Assembly (NCBI GenBank): GCA_016744805.1
Contig: JADGDQ010000005.1
Span: 1 to 64,000 of the forward strand
DNA length: 64,000 bases
Origin: Sulfurovaceae bacterium
GTDB lineage: Bacteria > Campylobacterota > Campylobacteria > Campylobacterales > Sulfurovaceae
Direction of reading: 5' to 3'
Both the position numbers and the translations under genes were made by a program. The first letter of the stretch is position 1. Each line of letters begins with the position of its first letter. The notes under the pieces are model-generated. The model saw only the letters and a list, made by a program, of their open reading frames with translations, was not told where the DNA came from and made no database searches. Shown here piece by piece: positions 6,575 to 15,119 of this stretch.

Positions 6575-7498
6575 ATGATTAGTACACTTTCTTCTCTTAT
6601 CTTTGTTTATTTTTTTATTCTCTTAGGATATACGGCGAAAAGGCTCTTTAAAGAAGATATAAACTCTAAAAGTTTGACGATTTTATCTGTTTACTTTCTT
6701 CAGCCATTTGTGACTGTATGGGGATTTAGTACAGCTCAACTTCATATCCAGCATGCTTTTGTACCATTAGTATATTTGGGGATAATTACTTTTTTACTTA
6801 TCCCTACTATGCTTTTAGCTAAAGTATTATTTAAAGATCTTAAAGAGAGAGCCATCTTTAGTATTGCTGGATTTGTTGGGAACACTGGTAATATTGGTAT
6901 TCCTTTAGGACTTGCGTTATTTGGACAAGAGAGTATTATTTATACCACACTTATTAATATTGCAAATGTTTTTATTGTCTATATTATTGGTGTCTATATC
7001 TATTCTCGTGGGTCACTTTCTATAAAAATATCGCTGATAAATATTATCAAGATTCCAATTATTCCTGTATCTATTATAGCTATAGGTATTAATCTCTATC
7101 AAATTCCTATAGCTGTACAAATTCAAGAATTTTTTAAGATGGGTGCGTATGCTGGTATTGTGATACAACTCTTTTTATTAGGTACATTTTTACAAGGTAT
7201 TACAATACGATCAATACAGTTAAGACTATTTATAGGAGTCATCTCTCAAAAATTTATACTTATTCCTATAGCTACGGCAATAATACTCTCTTTTAGCAAT
7301 CTTCCTCTATTTGTACAAGGTATTATTCTTATGGAGATGATGACTCCTTTGGCTGTAGCCAATATAAATTTAGCTTCTTTATATGAGTGTCGCCCCAAAG
7401 ATGTAACGATACTTATACTTTTGAGTACACTTTTATTTATACCTCTCTTATTTATTCTTAACTATATAATAGACTCTTACTATAAAGGATTTATTTGA
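6575..7498 (+). CDS. AEC-family transporter (auxin efflux carrier-like permease)
   Basis: The 307-residue protein is almost wholly hydrophobic, with about ten membrane helices in two sets of five, as in the AEC/BASS fold. The conserved half-site GNTGNIGIPLGLALFG (about 108-123) is the family's typical discontinuous helix motif. Members move small organic anions such as malate or amino-acid-like compounds; the substrate cannot be predicted. The start ATG has no clear ribosome binding site and a TATAGT box lies only 6-7 nt upstream, so the message may be nearly leaderless or the true start a little downstream. Its end overlaps the mutY start by 4 bp. Confidence 0.88.
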   Translation: MISTLSSLIFVYFFILLGYTAKRLFKEDINSKSLTILSVYFLQPFVTVWGFSTAQLHIQHAFVPLVYLGIITFLLIPTMLLAKVLFKDLKERAIFSIAGFVGNTGNIGIPLGLALFGQESIIYTTLINIANVFIVYIIGVYIYSRGSLSIKISLINIIKIPIIPVSIIAIGINLYQIPIAVQIQEFFKMGAYAGIVIQLFLLGTFLQGITIRSIQLRLFIGVISQKFILIPIATAIILSFSNLPLFVQGIILMEMMTPLAVANINLASLYECRPKDVTILILLSTLLFIPLLFILNYIIDSYYKGFI

Positions 7499-8427
7499 TA
7501 AATGCTCAAAAAGCACTCTTGGAGTGGTATACAATATATGGAAGACACACACTACCATGGCGAAATACAACAGATATTTATCATATATATTTAAGTGAAA
7601 TTATGCTCCAACAGACTCAAGTAAATCGTGTAAAAAATGAGTACTATCCACAATTTTTAGCAAAATTTCCTACGCTTGAATCTTTATCTTTAGCCAAAGA
7701 AGAGGATGTCCTTGCGTCTTGGAGTGGGCTAGGATATTACAGTAGAGCTAGAAACCTTCACAAAACGGCAAAACTTACAAATAGGCAATTTCCTAAAGAG
7801 TACAAAGAACTCCTACAACTCCCTGGAATTGGACAATACACCGCTAGTGCTATTTGTAGTTTTGGATATAATCAAAATATTGCGGTAGTAGATACAAATA
7901 TTGCCAGAGTTATCAAACGACTTTTTGCCCTTAAAGAACCTAAAAATAGTATAATTTGGGATAAAGCTACAGAGCTTGTCAATAGCAAAAACCCTCGTTC
8001 ACATAATCTTGCATTAATGGATTTAGGTTCAATGGTATGCCTACCCAAAAATCCAAAATGCACAACCTGCCCTATTTTAAAATATTGTCAAGGCTCAAAA
8101 AATCCTGAAATATATACACAAAGCAAAAAAAAAGAGTATGAGAAGATGGAGCTTTTTTATGCTGTACTTATACGCAATAATCATATTGCTCTTACCTCAT
8201 CCACAGGTAGTATGTATAAAAACATGCTCCAACTCCCCACAGTTGACCCCATAGAAGAACAATTTATTGCAAAATTTAAACATGCCTATACTAAATACCG
8301 ATTAACTGTTAATCTCTATAGAGTTGAAAAAGTTATAGATGATATTATTTGGATTGATTTAGACAAACTAGACCAAAGCCCTATCTCATCACTTACTAAA
8401 AAAGCTCTTACTCTCATAATAATTTAA
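7495..8427 (+). CDS. mutY: A/G-specific adenine DNA glycosylase
   Basis: MutY removes adenine misincorporated opposite 8-oxoguanine. The 310-residue protein shows the catalytic glutamate region (SEIMLQQTQVNRV), the helix-hairpin-helix LPGIGQYTASAI followed by the conserved aspartate in AVVDTNIARV, and the [4Fe-4S] cluster ligands in the exact spacing Cys-x6-Cys-x2-Cys-x5-Cys (CLPKNPKCTTCPILKYC). The C-terminal NUDIX-like 8-oxoG recognition domain is present but short, so the protein is about 40 residues below the E. coli length. It starts at a TTG that overlaps the transporter stop; no ATG with a better site is seen in frame. Confidence 0.95.
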   Translation: MINAQKALLEWYTIYGRHTLPWRNTTDIYHIYLSEIMLQQTQVNRVKNEYYPQFLAKFPTLESLSLAKEEDVLASWSGLGYYSRARNLHKTAKLTNRQFPKEYKELLQLPGIGQYTASAICSFGYNQNIAVVDTNIARVIKRLFALKEPKNSIIWDKATELVNSKNPRSHNLALMDLGSMVCLPKNPKCTTCPILKYCQGSKNPEIYTQSKKKEYEKMELFYAVLIRNNHIALTSSTGSMYKNMLQLPTVDPIEEQFIAKFKHAYTKYRLTVNLYRVEKVIDDIIWIDLDKLDQSPISSLTKKALTLIII

Positions 8428-8434
8428 GATATGA

Positions 8435-8440
8435 TATAAT
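8435..8440 (+). promoter_or_regulatory. -10 box upstream of the membrane-protein pair
   Basis: TATAAT in the context ATGATATAATAATA, 36 nt before the ATG at 8476. No good -35 is visible, as is usual in this group. Confidence 0.45.
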
Positions 8441-8475
8441 AATAAAAAAAGTGAATAATCTAAAAAGAGTGTACT

Positions 8476-9258
8476 ATGCGAATCTCTATTAAAAGGCTTA
8501 TCGCCTCACTCCTTACAGTCTTTTTAATACTGCTTAGTTGGATTATCTCTTATCAATACCACTGTATTGCTCTTTTATTTCCTCTGATTGTTTGGTTAAC
8601 TATTAGCTATAGCTTTATTGAACTCAAAATGCAAGAGAGAAATTGTCTTAGAAAATGTTATTTCAAAAAAGAGACATTTATCGCTCGACTTCTCTCTTCA
8701 AGATTTATGGTTATACTCTTTTATCTAATTATCTCTACTATGATGAGTATTACTATACTCTCTAGTGCTATTGAGTATTCTCAGATATGGTGGTTATATC
8801 TTGTTATCCATACCCTACTCTCTTTAATACTCTATCGTACTATTCTCTATCTTAGTGCTACTATCATCAAACCATCCTATCAAAAATTATTTGCAAGAGA
8901 ATGGACTATTAATGGTATGACATTTTTAATACTACCATTTTTTATCTATTTAGCTCTCAACAGTTATGCTCCCACATACCTTCAAGAGAATTTTATCCAA
9001 ACAATACAAAGTGCTTCTAATACTCTATACTCTAGCTGTACTATCACACAAAAAATACTTATATGGAGCAAAGAGCTTGATGCTAGTCTTTGGTGGCTTG
9101 TCTATAGTAGTGCAAGTTATGCCAAAGCTACATGGCTTAAAGCTAGTATTTGGATAAGTTTTATTATATACAATAGCATAGCTATTTTAGGTATTAACCG
9201 ACTTATTGTCCAAGTTATCTATCTTATAGATATACTATTTCAAAGGAAACAATTATGA
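8476..9258 (+). CDS. Integral membrane protein of unknown function
   Basis: I do not recognise this 260-residue protein. It has roughly six hydrophobic segments (about 8-27, 28-45, 74-98, 103-128, 150-170 and 228-250), with a longer, presumably soluble loop at 170-215. No catalytic motif is evident. Its stop overlaps the start of the next gene by 4 bp (ATGA), so the two are translationally coupled and probably work together. The pair lies between mutY and an MTH1187-type gene with no helpful context. Confidence 0.8.
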   Translation: MRISIKRLIASLLTVFLILLSWIISYQYHCIALLFPLIVWLTISYSFIELKMQERNCLRKCYFKKETFIARLLSSRFMVILFYLIISTMMSITILSSAIEYSQIWWLYLVIHTLLSLILYRTILYLSATIIKPSYQKLFAREWTINGMTFLILPFFIYLALNSYAPTYLQENFIQTIQSASNTLYSSCTITQKILIWSKELDASLWWLVYSSASYAKATWLKASIWISFIIYNSIAILGINRLIVQVIYLIDILFQRKQL

Positions 9259-10364
9259 TTGATAATAAAAGTTGGTTGCGTAATGCTTCTAAGTTTGAAA
9301 AAATATTTTGGGGGACTATACTCTTTTTTCTCTTTTTATTTATCCTTTTACATTTTTTTGCATCAAGAGAGTTTTATCAAAACAAAGAAAAAAACAAAAA
9401 TGCACCTCTTTCGGCTAGAACTATACTCAAAGAGATAGAAGTAGTCATTGATTCTAATAAAATGAAGAAAAATATACAAAGTAATGAAACAGTAAAAATT
9501 ATCTCTGATGACTTGCATAAAAAGATGAAAGATATAAACCAAACCATTAACAAAGAAACCAAGGAAATATTTAAAACTGTACATAATAATATTGATAAAT
9601 TTTTAGATTTTCACTACTCAGTAATTGGGGAATATATAGAACTCGGCTCTATGGCAACAGGCAAAATAGAAGAACATATCCAAGAAGAACTCTTTGGCAA
9701 AAACTTCTCCTTGCAGATGGACACAATGCTAGAAACCATTGCCAAGCAACACCAAAATAATTTAAAAAGTCATCTTGATATAATGCATATACAAGCAAGT
9801 AAAGGCATAGACCCTTCACTCAACAAAGAAGCCATAGAACGCCTCCAACAAGATGTAAATCAACACTTTCTTATACAACAAGGAAAACTAGGCACACTTA
9901 TAATAGCCACTCTAGCAGCCAAGGTAACCAAAGTCGTAGCAACGAAACTCGCTGCCAAACAAGCAGGAGTTATAGCAACCAAAGCAGGTGCAAAAGTAGG
10001 AATGAAATCCACAGCAGCTCTTTCAGGTGCATCTGCTGGTATACTTTGTGGTCCTTTTGTTTGGATCTGTTCACCTATAGCTGCTGCAACTCTATGGTTT
10101 GGAACAGATGCTATTATAGTCTCTGTAGACGAACACTTTAATAGAGATGATTTTAAACAGGAAATCATTGATGCACTCAAAGAACAAGAACGCAAACTCA
10201 CAATACAACTCCAAATATACTACACCAAATCCCTCAAAGAATTCTCCCAAAAAGCCCAAGAAAAATATATCAATACTCCCACAAAAGAGAAAAAAAGAAT
10301 GACAATAAAAGAGTTAATAACACTAGAAAGTGCTAAAGATAAAAAACAACTAGAACTCTTTTAG
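9255..10364 (+). CDS. Membrane-anchored helical protein with a Gly/Ala-rich hydrophobic segment
   Basis: The 369-residue product has one N-terminal membrane helix (about 18-38), then about 170 residues of charged helix with heptad-like spacing, then a Gly/Ala-rich hydrophobic stretch (about 214-285, including AALSGASAGILCGPFVWICS) that could form a helical hairpin in the membrane, and a charged C-terminal helix. The mix of a long coiled region and a glycine-zipper-like hairpin recalls membrane-remodelling or pore-forming proteins, but I cannot name a family. It overlaps the preceding membrane-protein gene by 4 bp. No signal peptidase site is evident, so it is probably an inner-membrane protein. 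Confidence 0.8.
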   Translation: MIDNKSWLRNASKFEKIFWGTILFFLFLFILLHFFASREFYQNKEKNKNAPLSARTILKEIEVVIDSNKMKKNIQSNETVKIISDDLHKKMKDINQTINKETKEIFKTVHNNIDKFLDFHYSVIGEYIELGSMATGKIEEHIQEELFGKNFSLQMDTMLETIAKQHQNNLKSHLDIMHIQASKGIDPSLNKEAIERLQQDVNQHFLIQQGKLGTLIIATLAAKVTKVVATKLAAKQAGVIATKAGAKVGMKSTAALSGASAGILCGPFVWICSPIAAATLWFGTDAIIVSVDEHFNRDDFKQEIIDALKEQERKLTIQLQIYYTKSLKEFSQKAQEKYINTPTKEKKRMTIKELITLESAKDKKQLELF

Positions 10365-10414
10365 CAAAAAAATGCTAATCTTTGTGATATCAAATTTAAA
10401 AAAAGGAAGAATAA

Positions 10415-10729
10415 ATGAGTGCATTAGTAGAGTTTGCAATGTTTCCCACAGAAAAGACACAAAGCAAAAGTGAATTTGTTGCAAGAGTATTAGATATTGT
10501 AGATAGAAGTGGATTAGCCTATCAACTTACACCAATGGGGACTATCATAGAAGCCCAAACAGTAGGTGAAGTATTTGCTGTAATAGAATCAGCCTACGCA
10601 GAACTCCAAGAAGACTGCTCTCGTATCTATAGTGCTATCAAAATAGACTACCGTGAAGGACCTGTAGGCAGACTAGGCAAAAAAGTCGGTTCAGTTGAAG
10701 AGAAATTGGGTCGGAAACTACAGAGCTAA
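10415..10729 (+). CDS. MTH1187-family thiamine-binding-type protein
   Basis: The 104-residue protein (MSALVEFAMFPTEK...SGLAYQLTPMGTIIEAQTVGEV) matches the UPF0045/MTH1187 fold, a ferredoxin-like small domain that forms tetramers and, in studied members, binds thiamine or related ligands. The conserved core FPTEK, the Gly-Leu-x-Tyr-x-Leu-x-Pro-x-Gly-Thr stretch and the final basic helix are present at normal length. The start follows AAAGGAAG at good spacing. It stands alone after the membrane-protein pair and faces the NERD gene. Confidence 0.85.
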   Translation: MSALVEFAMFPTEKTQSKSEFVARVLDIVDRSGLAYQLTPMGTIIEAQTVGEVFAVIESAYAELQEDCSRIYSAIKIDYREGPVGRLGKKVGSVEEKLGRKLQS

Positions 10730-10739
10730 ATATTTGCTT

Positions 10740-10761
10740 GGTAGGACTCTCCCACCCTACC
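10740..10761. terminator. Hairpin between convergent genes
   Basis: GGTAGG (10740-10745) pairs with CCTACC (10756-10761) around a 10-nt loop between two convergent genes. The U-tract is poor, so this may act only weakly as a terminator. Confidence 0.4.
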
Positions 10762-11606
10762 TAACATAATTCTTGTTTAGGAGGCTCTCTACGCGTTGCT
10801 AATGTATGTATAACGCTTTTAATACGCGTTAACTCTTCATCATCATATATAACTTTACGGTATTGATTTTCCAAAACATGTTGAATATTTTTTGCATTTT
10901 CAATATTAATAGTATCTATTTTCTTATCTTTTACATACCAACCTATAAAAACAATTGTAGAGATAATAGGGTATTTTTTGCCAAGGGCTTGTTCTAGTTT
11001 ACTCTGCAACCACTTCTCTTGACCCTTTACCTGAAGAGGAATATTTTTTTGAATTGGATAATTATTTTTGTAAATTTTTCCATCTTTAACTGTAATTTTA
11101 TTTCTCTCGTATTGACTACTCTTTCTATATGTTTTAGTTTCAAAAATAAATATACCTTTTTTTGAGAGAACAATATGGTCTATATTAAACCCTTTTTTAT
11201 CATCTACAATATCATGGTAAATACGCATATTAGATTCTGCTTTGGATACTTGTCTTGCAATATTATACAACTGTTGAGCAACAGCCCGTTCACCATCTCG
11301 ACCTAGTTTATAATTTCTGATTTTTTTAATTCCTTTAGAGATTTTAAGAAGTAAGATTATGAATAGTAGAAGAGGTAATCCTAAAGAAAAATAGTTTAAA
11401 TAGGCTACTTTAAAAATAAATATACCAAATAAAATAATTATAAAAAATAGAGAATAAAATAATAAATTATCAAGCATACTCTCTCTAATTTTATCAATCT
11501 CTTCATCGCAACTTTGACCTGCATTTCGCAGTAATTTGCTATACTCTATTGGGTTCTTTTTTGAACAGTCTATTTTTGCTAGAAAAACTATAATTTTATT
11601 TAACAT
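10761..11606 (-). CDS. NERD-domain protein with membrane helices
   Basis: The 281-residue protein has two adjacent membrane helices (about 47-68 and 70-88) followed by a NERD (nuclease-related) domain. The domain shows GRDGERAVAQQL, then IDHIVLSKKGIFIFETKT, in which the Asp...Glu-x-Lys triad of the PD-(D/E)xK fold can be seen. NERD proteins are thought to act on nucleic acids, but the activity of stand-alone members is largely unproven. It converges with the MTH1187-type gene and diverges from the small YgaP-like gene. The ATG lies 155 nt from the next gene, so it has its own promoter region. Confidence 0.85.
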   Translation of the reverse strand: MLNKIIVFLAKIDCSKKNPIEYSKLLRNAGQSCDEEIDKIRESMLDNLLFYSLFFIIILFGIFIFKVAYLNYFSLGLPLLLFIILLLKISKGIKKIRNYKLGRDGERAVAQQLYNIARQVSKAESNMRIYHDIVDDKKGFNIDHIVLSKKGIFIFETKTYRKSSQYERNKITVKDGKIYKNNYPIQKNIPLQVKGQEKWLQSKLEQALGKKYPIISTIVFIGWYVKDKKIDTINIENAKNIQHVLENQYRKVIYDDEELTRIKSVIHTLATRREPPKQELC

Positions 11607-11727
11607 TTTATATCCTGATTGAAGTAGTCTAGTATTGTATCAAATTTCTATCTAAACTAAAGAGACTTATGAGAGTAAATAAATAACTTCATAACTTTGA
11701 TTTTATCGAACACAAACCCTATTTTGC

Positions 11728-11733
11728 TATAAT
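11728..11733 (+). promoter_or_regulatory. Extended -10 box for the YgaP-like/purM unit
   Basis: TATAAT preceded by TGC (TTTTGCTATAAT), an extended -10 form, 29 nt before the ATG at 11762, which has its own AAAAGGAA ribosome site. Confidence 0.55.
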
Positions 11734-11761
11734 ATCATTACCAAGAAGCAAAAGGAAATAT

Positions 11762-11962
11762 ATGTGTGCTGATAGAATACATCGTATCGTTATAGCTATT
11801 ATATTGGGAGTGATTATGGGAATGGCTGGTGCTGGGATGGTTCAGTTGGCATTTTTGTCACAACTTTTTGTTATGATAATGCTTTTTATTTGGGCATTTA
11901 CCAACTTTTGTCCATCGCTATATGTACTTAGAAAAGTACTTCCTCCTTGTTCTGAAAACTAA
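11762..11962 (+). CDS. Small YgaP-like (DUF2892) membrane protein
   Basis: The 66-residue protein has two membrane helices (about 8-28 and 30-47) and the family ending FTNFCPSLYVLRKV, where the Cys-Pro is characteristic of YgaP-type transmembrane domains. These often accompany rhodanese or sulfur-handling proteins, but none is adjacent here. A good ribosome site (AAAGGAAA) precedes the ATG. It sits 21 nt upstream of purM and is probably co-transcribed with it. Confidence 0.75.
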   Translation: MCADRIHRIVIAIILGVIMGMAGAGMVQLAFLSQLFVMIMLFIWAFTNFCPSLYVLRKVLPPCSEN

Positions 11963-11983
11963 TTTAATAAAAAGAGTCAAATA

Positions 11984-12979
11984 ATGTCAAATATTTCTTA
12001 TAAAGATGCAGGTGTCGATATAGATGCTGGGAATGATTTCGTAGAAGCTATTAAGAGTGATGTGAAATCAACTTTTGATAAAAATGTTATCGGTGGTATA
12101 GGGTCGTTTGCTGGTGCGTATGCCTTGCCTACTGGATATAAAGAGCCTATTATTCTCTCTGCTACTGATGGTGTAGGTACAAAGCTTAAGCTCGCTATAG
12201 AGAGTGGTAAACTTGATACTGTAGGGATAGACCTTGTAGCTATGTGTGTTAATGACCTTATCTGTAACTTTGGTACGCCAATGTTTTTCCTAGATTATTA
12301 TGCAACTGGCAAGCTTGTTCCTGCAAATGCAAAAGATGTTGTTGCTGGTATTGCTGAGGGATGTCGTAGAAGTGAGTGTTCGCTTGTAGGTGGTGAAACT
12401 GCTGAAATGCCTGGCATGTATAGCGAAGATGATTTTGATTTGGCTGGTTTTTCTGTGGGTATCGCTGAGAAAAGCGAGATGGATACTATAGCTAATGTTA
12501 AGGCTGGACAAGTACTTATTGCTATGCCTAGTTCTGGTGTGCATTCTAATGGCTATTCACTTGTGAGAAAACTCTTTTTTGATAAATTAGGTATGAGTTT
12601 GACTGATGAATTTGATGGAAAACCACTGTTAGAGACTCTTCTTGCACCTACACGCATTTATGTCAAAGAGTTTAAGACCAACAAAGAGCATATTAAAGCT
12701 CTAGCACATATTACTGGTGGTGGAATAGTTGAAAATCTTCCTAGAGTTTTACCTGAAGGACTCAAAGCTGTTGTGACTAAAGAAGATATTAGAGTATTAC
12801 CTATATTTGAGTTTATGAGTAAACATGTAGATGAAGAAGAGATGTATAGAGCCTTTAACATGGGTGTAGGTATGGTATGGGTTGCAGATAAAGCAGATGT
12901 GGATGCGATACTAGAGAATACAGATGGCTATGTGATAGGTCACTTAGCTGAAGGAACTAAAGGGGTTGAGTTTGTCTAA
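11984..12979 (+). CDS. purM: Phosphoribosylformylglycinamidine cyclo-ligase (AIR synthetase)
   Basis: PurM catalyses the fifth step of purine synthesis, closing FGAM to AIR with ATP. The 331-residue length is normal. The N-terminal signature SYKDAGVDIDAGN, the segment LSATDGVGTKLKLA, the glycine-rich LVGGETAEMPGMY and the C-terminal HITGGGIVENLPRVLP are all present. It follows the small YgaP-like gene and is followed at once by a 60-residue Cys-rich frame. Confidence 0.97.
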   Translation: MSNISYKDAGVDIDAGNDFVEAIKSDVKSTFDKNVIGGIGSFAGAYALPTGYKEPIILSATDGVGTKLKLAIESGKLDTVGIDLVAMCVNDLICNFGTPMFFLDYYATGKLVPANAKDVVAGIAEGCRRSECSLVGGETAEMPGMYSEDDFDLAGFSVGIAEKSEMDTIANVKAGQVLIAMPSSGVHSNGYSLVRKLFFDKLGMSLTDEFDGKPLLETLLAPTRIYVKEFKTNKEHIKALAHITGGGIVENLPRVLPEGLKAVVTKEDIRVLPIFEFMSKHVDEEEMYRAFNMGVGMVWVADKADVDAILENTDGYVIGHLAEGTKGVEFV

Positions 12980-12980
12980 T

Positions 12981-13160
12981 ATGCCTAAAGATGTAGGCTG
13001 TGAGAATAGTATCTGCGTTCAGACTGAAGAGTGTGAACGACAGGTTATCTATACGAATGGAACTGCTAGAGAAGTAAGAAAATTTGGTGGTACGGAACTA
13101 AAAGGCTGTGGGAAATATATCCCAAAGAAAGAGATAGCTACTAATAATAAATCTAATTAA
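12981..13160 (+). CDS. Small cysteine-containing protein of unknown function
   Basis: I choose the ATG at 12981, one nucleotide after the purM stop; a TTG at 12966 inside purM is an alternative. The 59-residue product has five cysteines (GCENSICVQTEEC and KGCGKYIPKK) and a basic tail. The cysteine pattern could bind a metal, but no known zinc-ribbon or rubredoxin spacing fits well. Tight spacing suggests it is translated from the purM message. It converges on the Ppx/GppA gene with only 15 nt between. Confidence 0.55.
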   Translation: MPKDVGCENSICVQTEECERQVIYTNGTAREVRKFGGTELKGCGKYIPKKEIATNNKSN

Positions 13161-13175
13161 AGAGTAAAAAGCTTA

Positions 13176-14687
13176 TTAAAAATTATACTTTGGCAGACTC
13201 TTTTTATCCTCAAAAATAATGTCAAAAGGATATGGTCGTTCTAAGAGAATAATATTCTCTTTGGCATGGTACAAAGATTGATTTGAATAAATCGTAAGCG
13301 TATTATTTGCATATACAAACTCAATATTTGCACTATTAGAGTTATCATGAAGCAAAAGAGAAAGAGTATACATAAAACTAAGATACTTTAACTCCTCTTT
13401 TTTGGGAAGAAGTGCTTTATAGCTTGTACACAATGGTTTATACAAAAGTGAACTTCCATCCATTCTAAGAAGAACAGATATAAGAATCATCTCTTTATGC
13501 GTAAAACCAAAGTTTAGCTCTTGCATTGCTATATAGAAGGCATGTTTTTTTGCATCATAAATCCTAAGAGTTTTTCCAATATTAGAGAGCCTAAGTGCAG
13601 TATAGAGTTCTTTTTGGTATTTTGTATCTACTCCAAACTTTTCATGGAATATAGTATATAATGACGAAACTATAGCTATGCGGTGAGATGCCTGAGACTC
13701 TTTAGCGGTTAAAATATCAAACCTATCTAATATACTCTTCAAACTAGGATTAAGCGTTGATGGAAACTTATACTTGGGAGCTTGTAATAAATCTTTTAGA
13801 AATACTCCTTCTCTCACACCTACACCACTAGTAATCACCTCTTTTGCTTTTATAATTTTTAGAATCTCTACAAATATCAGTGTTCCCTCTTTGATAGTAT
13901 CATATCGTCCTTTTTTAATGTATAAATTTTGAAGATTAGCAGTATTTGCATAAATAATATCATTAAAATAGGGGAGTTCTCCATCTATTTTATAACTAAA
14001 TGCATGGAGTTTATTAAAAGGATAGTTATGCCGTTTCATAACTCCTTTACTAAGTGTTCGTGCTGTGCCACCAATACCTACGGCTAATTTAGCTCTAAAA
14101 TTAAGAGGGAGTTTTTGAAGTTCTTTAGAAATGTATTCTCTTGCTTCTATTATGGAATTGCTACTATTGTCTGTATCAAAGAATAGTTCTTTAATACGAA
14201 CTGTACCAATATCAAGAGAATAAGTCTCAGAGATAACTCCATTACAAACAAGTGCTAAATCACAAGAACCTCCTCCAATATCTACAGTAATGGCATTATG
14301 AATAGGGAGTAGATTAGTAGCAGCAATAGCACCCAATCTAGCCTCTTCATTTCCATCAATAATAGTAATAGAGAGATTGAGTTCTTGGCGTATCCAGCGT
14401 ACAAACTGCTTGCCATTTGGAGCATCTCTTAGTGCAGAGGTTGCAACAGCAATAATTTTTTTGACATGATATTTTTTGATAGTCTGAACAAAAGACTCAA
14501 GAGCAAGATAGGCTCGCTCTATACCTATAGGTTGGAGGTATCCTCCCTTAGAGTATGCACCTTCGCCAATGCGAACCTTACTCTTTTGTTCACATATAAG
14601 ATGGAAACCAAAGCGACTACTTTTTTCAAAAATAACTAACCTAGCAGAGTTTGAACCAATATCAATAATTGCGGTTCTCTTTGCCAT
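13176..14687 (-). CDS. Ppx/GppA-family phosphatase
   Basis: The 503-residue protein opens with the ASKHA phosphate-1 loop IDIGSNSARLVIF and contains the second loop TVDIGGGSCDLALV and AVGIGGTARTLSKGV, the signature of exopolyphosphatase/guanosine pentaphosphate phosphatases. A C-terminal HD-like helical domain (about 310-500) follows. It probably trims polyphosphate or pppGpp; the family members cannot be told apart from sequence alone. It lies 7 nt downstream of the ferredoxin gene on the same strand, as one operon. Confidence 0.93.
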   Translation of the reverse strand: MAKRTAIIDIGSNSARLVIFEKSSRFGFHLICEQKSKVRIGEGAYSKGGYLQPIGIERAYLALESFVQTIKKYHVKKIIAVATSALRDAPNGKQFVRWIRQELNLSITIIDGNEEARLGAIAATNLLPIHNAITVDIGGGSCDLALVCNGVISETYSLDIGTVRIKELFFDTDNSSNSIIEAREYISKELQKLPLNFRAKLAVGIGGTARTLSKGVMKRHNYPFNKLHAFSYKIDGELPYFNDIIYANTANLQNLYIKKGRYDTIKEGTLIFVEILKIIKAKEVITSGVGVREGVFLKDLLQAPKYKFPSTLNPSLKSILDRFDILTAKESQASHRIAIVSSLYTIFHEKFGVDTKYQKELYTALRLSNIGKTLRIYDAKKHAFYIAMQELNFGFTHKEMILISVLLRMDGSSLLYKPLCTSYKALLPKKEELKYLSFMYTLSLLLHDNSNSANIEFVYANNTLTIYSNQSLYHAKENIILLERPYPFDIIFEDKKSLPKYNF

Positions 14688-14694
14688 CTATAGG

Positions 14695-14946
14695 CTACTG
14701 TTCTTTCTGAATTTGGTCATATTTAAACTGAAGTTCTTCAGCATTTTCTACATTGTCAGGATCTGAAATGATACAATCTACAGGACAGACTGCAATACAA
14801 GAAGGTTCATCATAATGACCTACACACTCTGTACAGCGATCTGCATCTATTATATAGATTGGATCATTCTCTTCGATCGCTTCATTGGGACACTCTTCGC
14901 GACATGCATCACATGCAATACACTCATCAGTAATAGTAAGAGCCAT
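14695..14946 (-). CDS. YfhL-type 2[4Fe-4S] ferredoxin
   Basis: I use the ATG at 14946 (MALTITDECIACDACREECP), which has GAGGTT 5-6 nt upstream; a longer frame begins at 14976 without a ribosome site. Two clusters are visible: CIACDACREECP, and CTECVGHYDEPSCIAVCPVDC, in which the second motif has the family's insertion between the second and third cysteines. The length of 83 residues is typical. In this phylum this small ferredoxin is a general electron carrier. It is first in an operon with the Ppx/GppA gene. Confidence 0.92.
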   Translation of the reverse strand: MALTITDECIACDACREECPNEAIEENDPIYIIDADRCTECVGHYDEPSCIAVCPVDCIISDPDNVENAEELQFKYDQIQKEQ

Positions 14947-15069
14947 AATAACCTCGATTTTTATTAATTTACGCATTTATAACTTAACAAAGCTTATGCT
15001 TTAGTTAAGAGCGAAAGAAAAAAAGAAATTTAAAATTTATATTGTAAAAAATGGGTATTTGAGTAGTCA

Positions 15070-15095
15070 AAAAAGAGTACAAAGGCACTCTTTTT
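15070..15095 (-). terminator. Hairpin terminator after prfA
   Basis: AAAAAGAGT (15070-15078) pairs with ACTCTTTTT (15087-15095), a 9-bp stem with an 8-nt loop. Read on the minus strand it ends in a run of Ts just after the prfA stop. Confidence 0.6.
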
Positions 15096-15119
15096 ATAAA
15101 AATTCTTCTCTAAGGGGGA

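Noticed and set aside
9860-10201. 113-residue minus-strand frame inside the coiled-coil protein gene
   Set aside because: Antisense shadow of a low-complexity, Ala/Lys-rich coding region.
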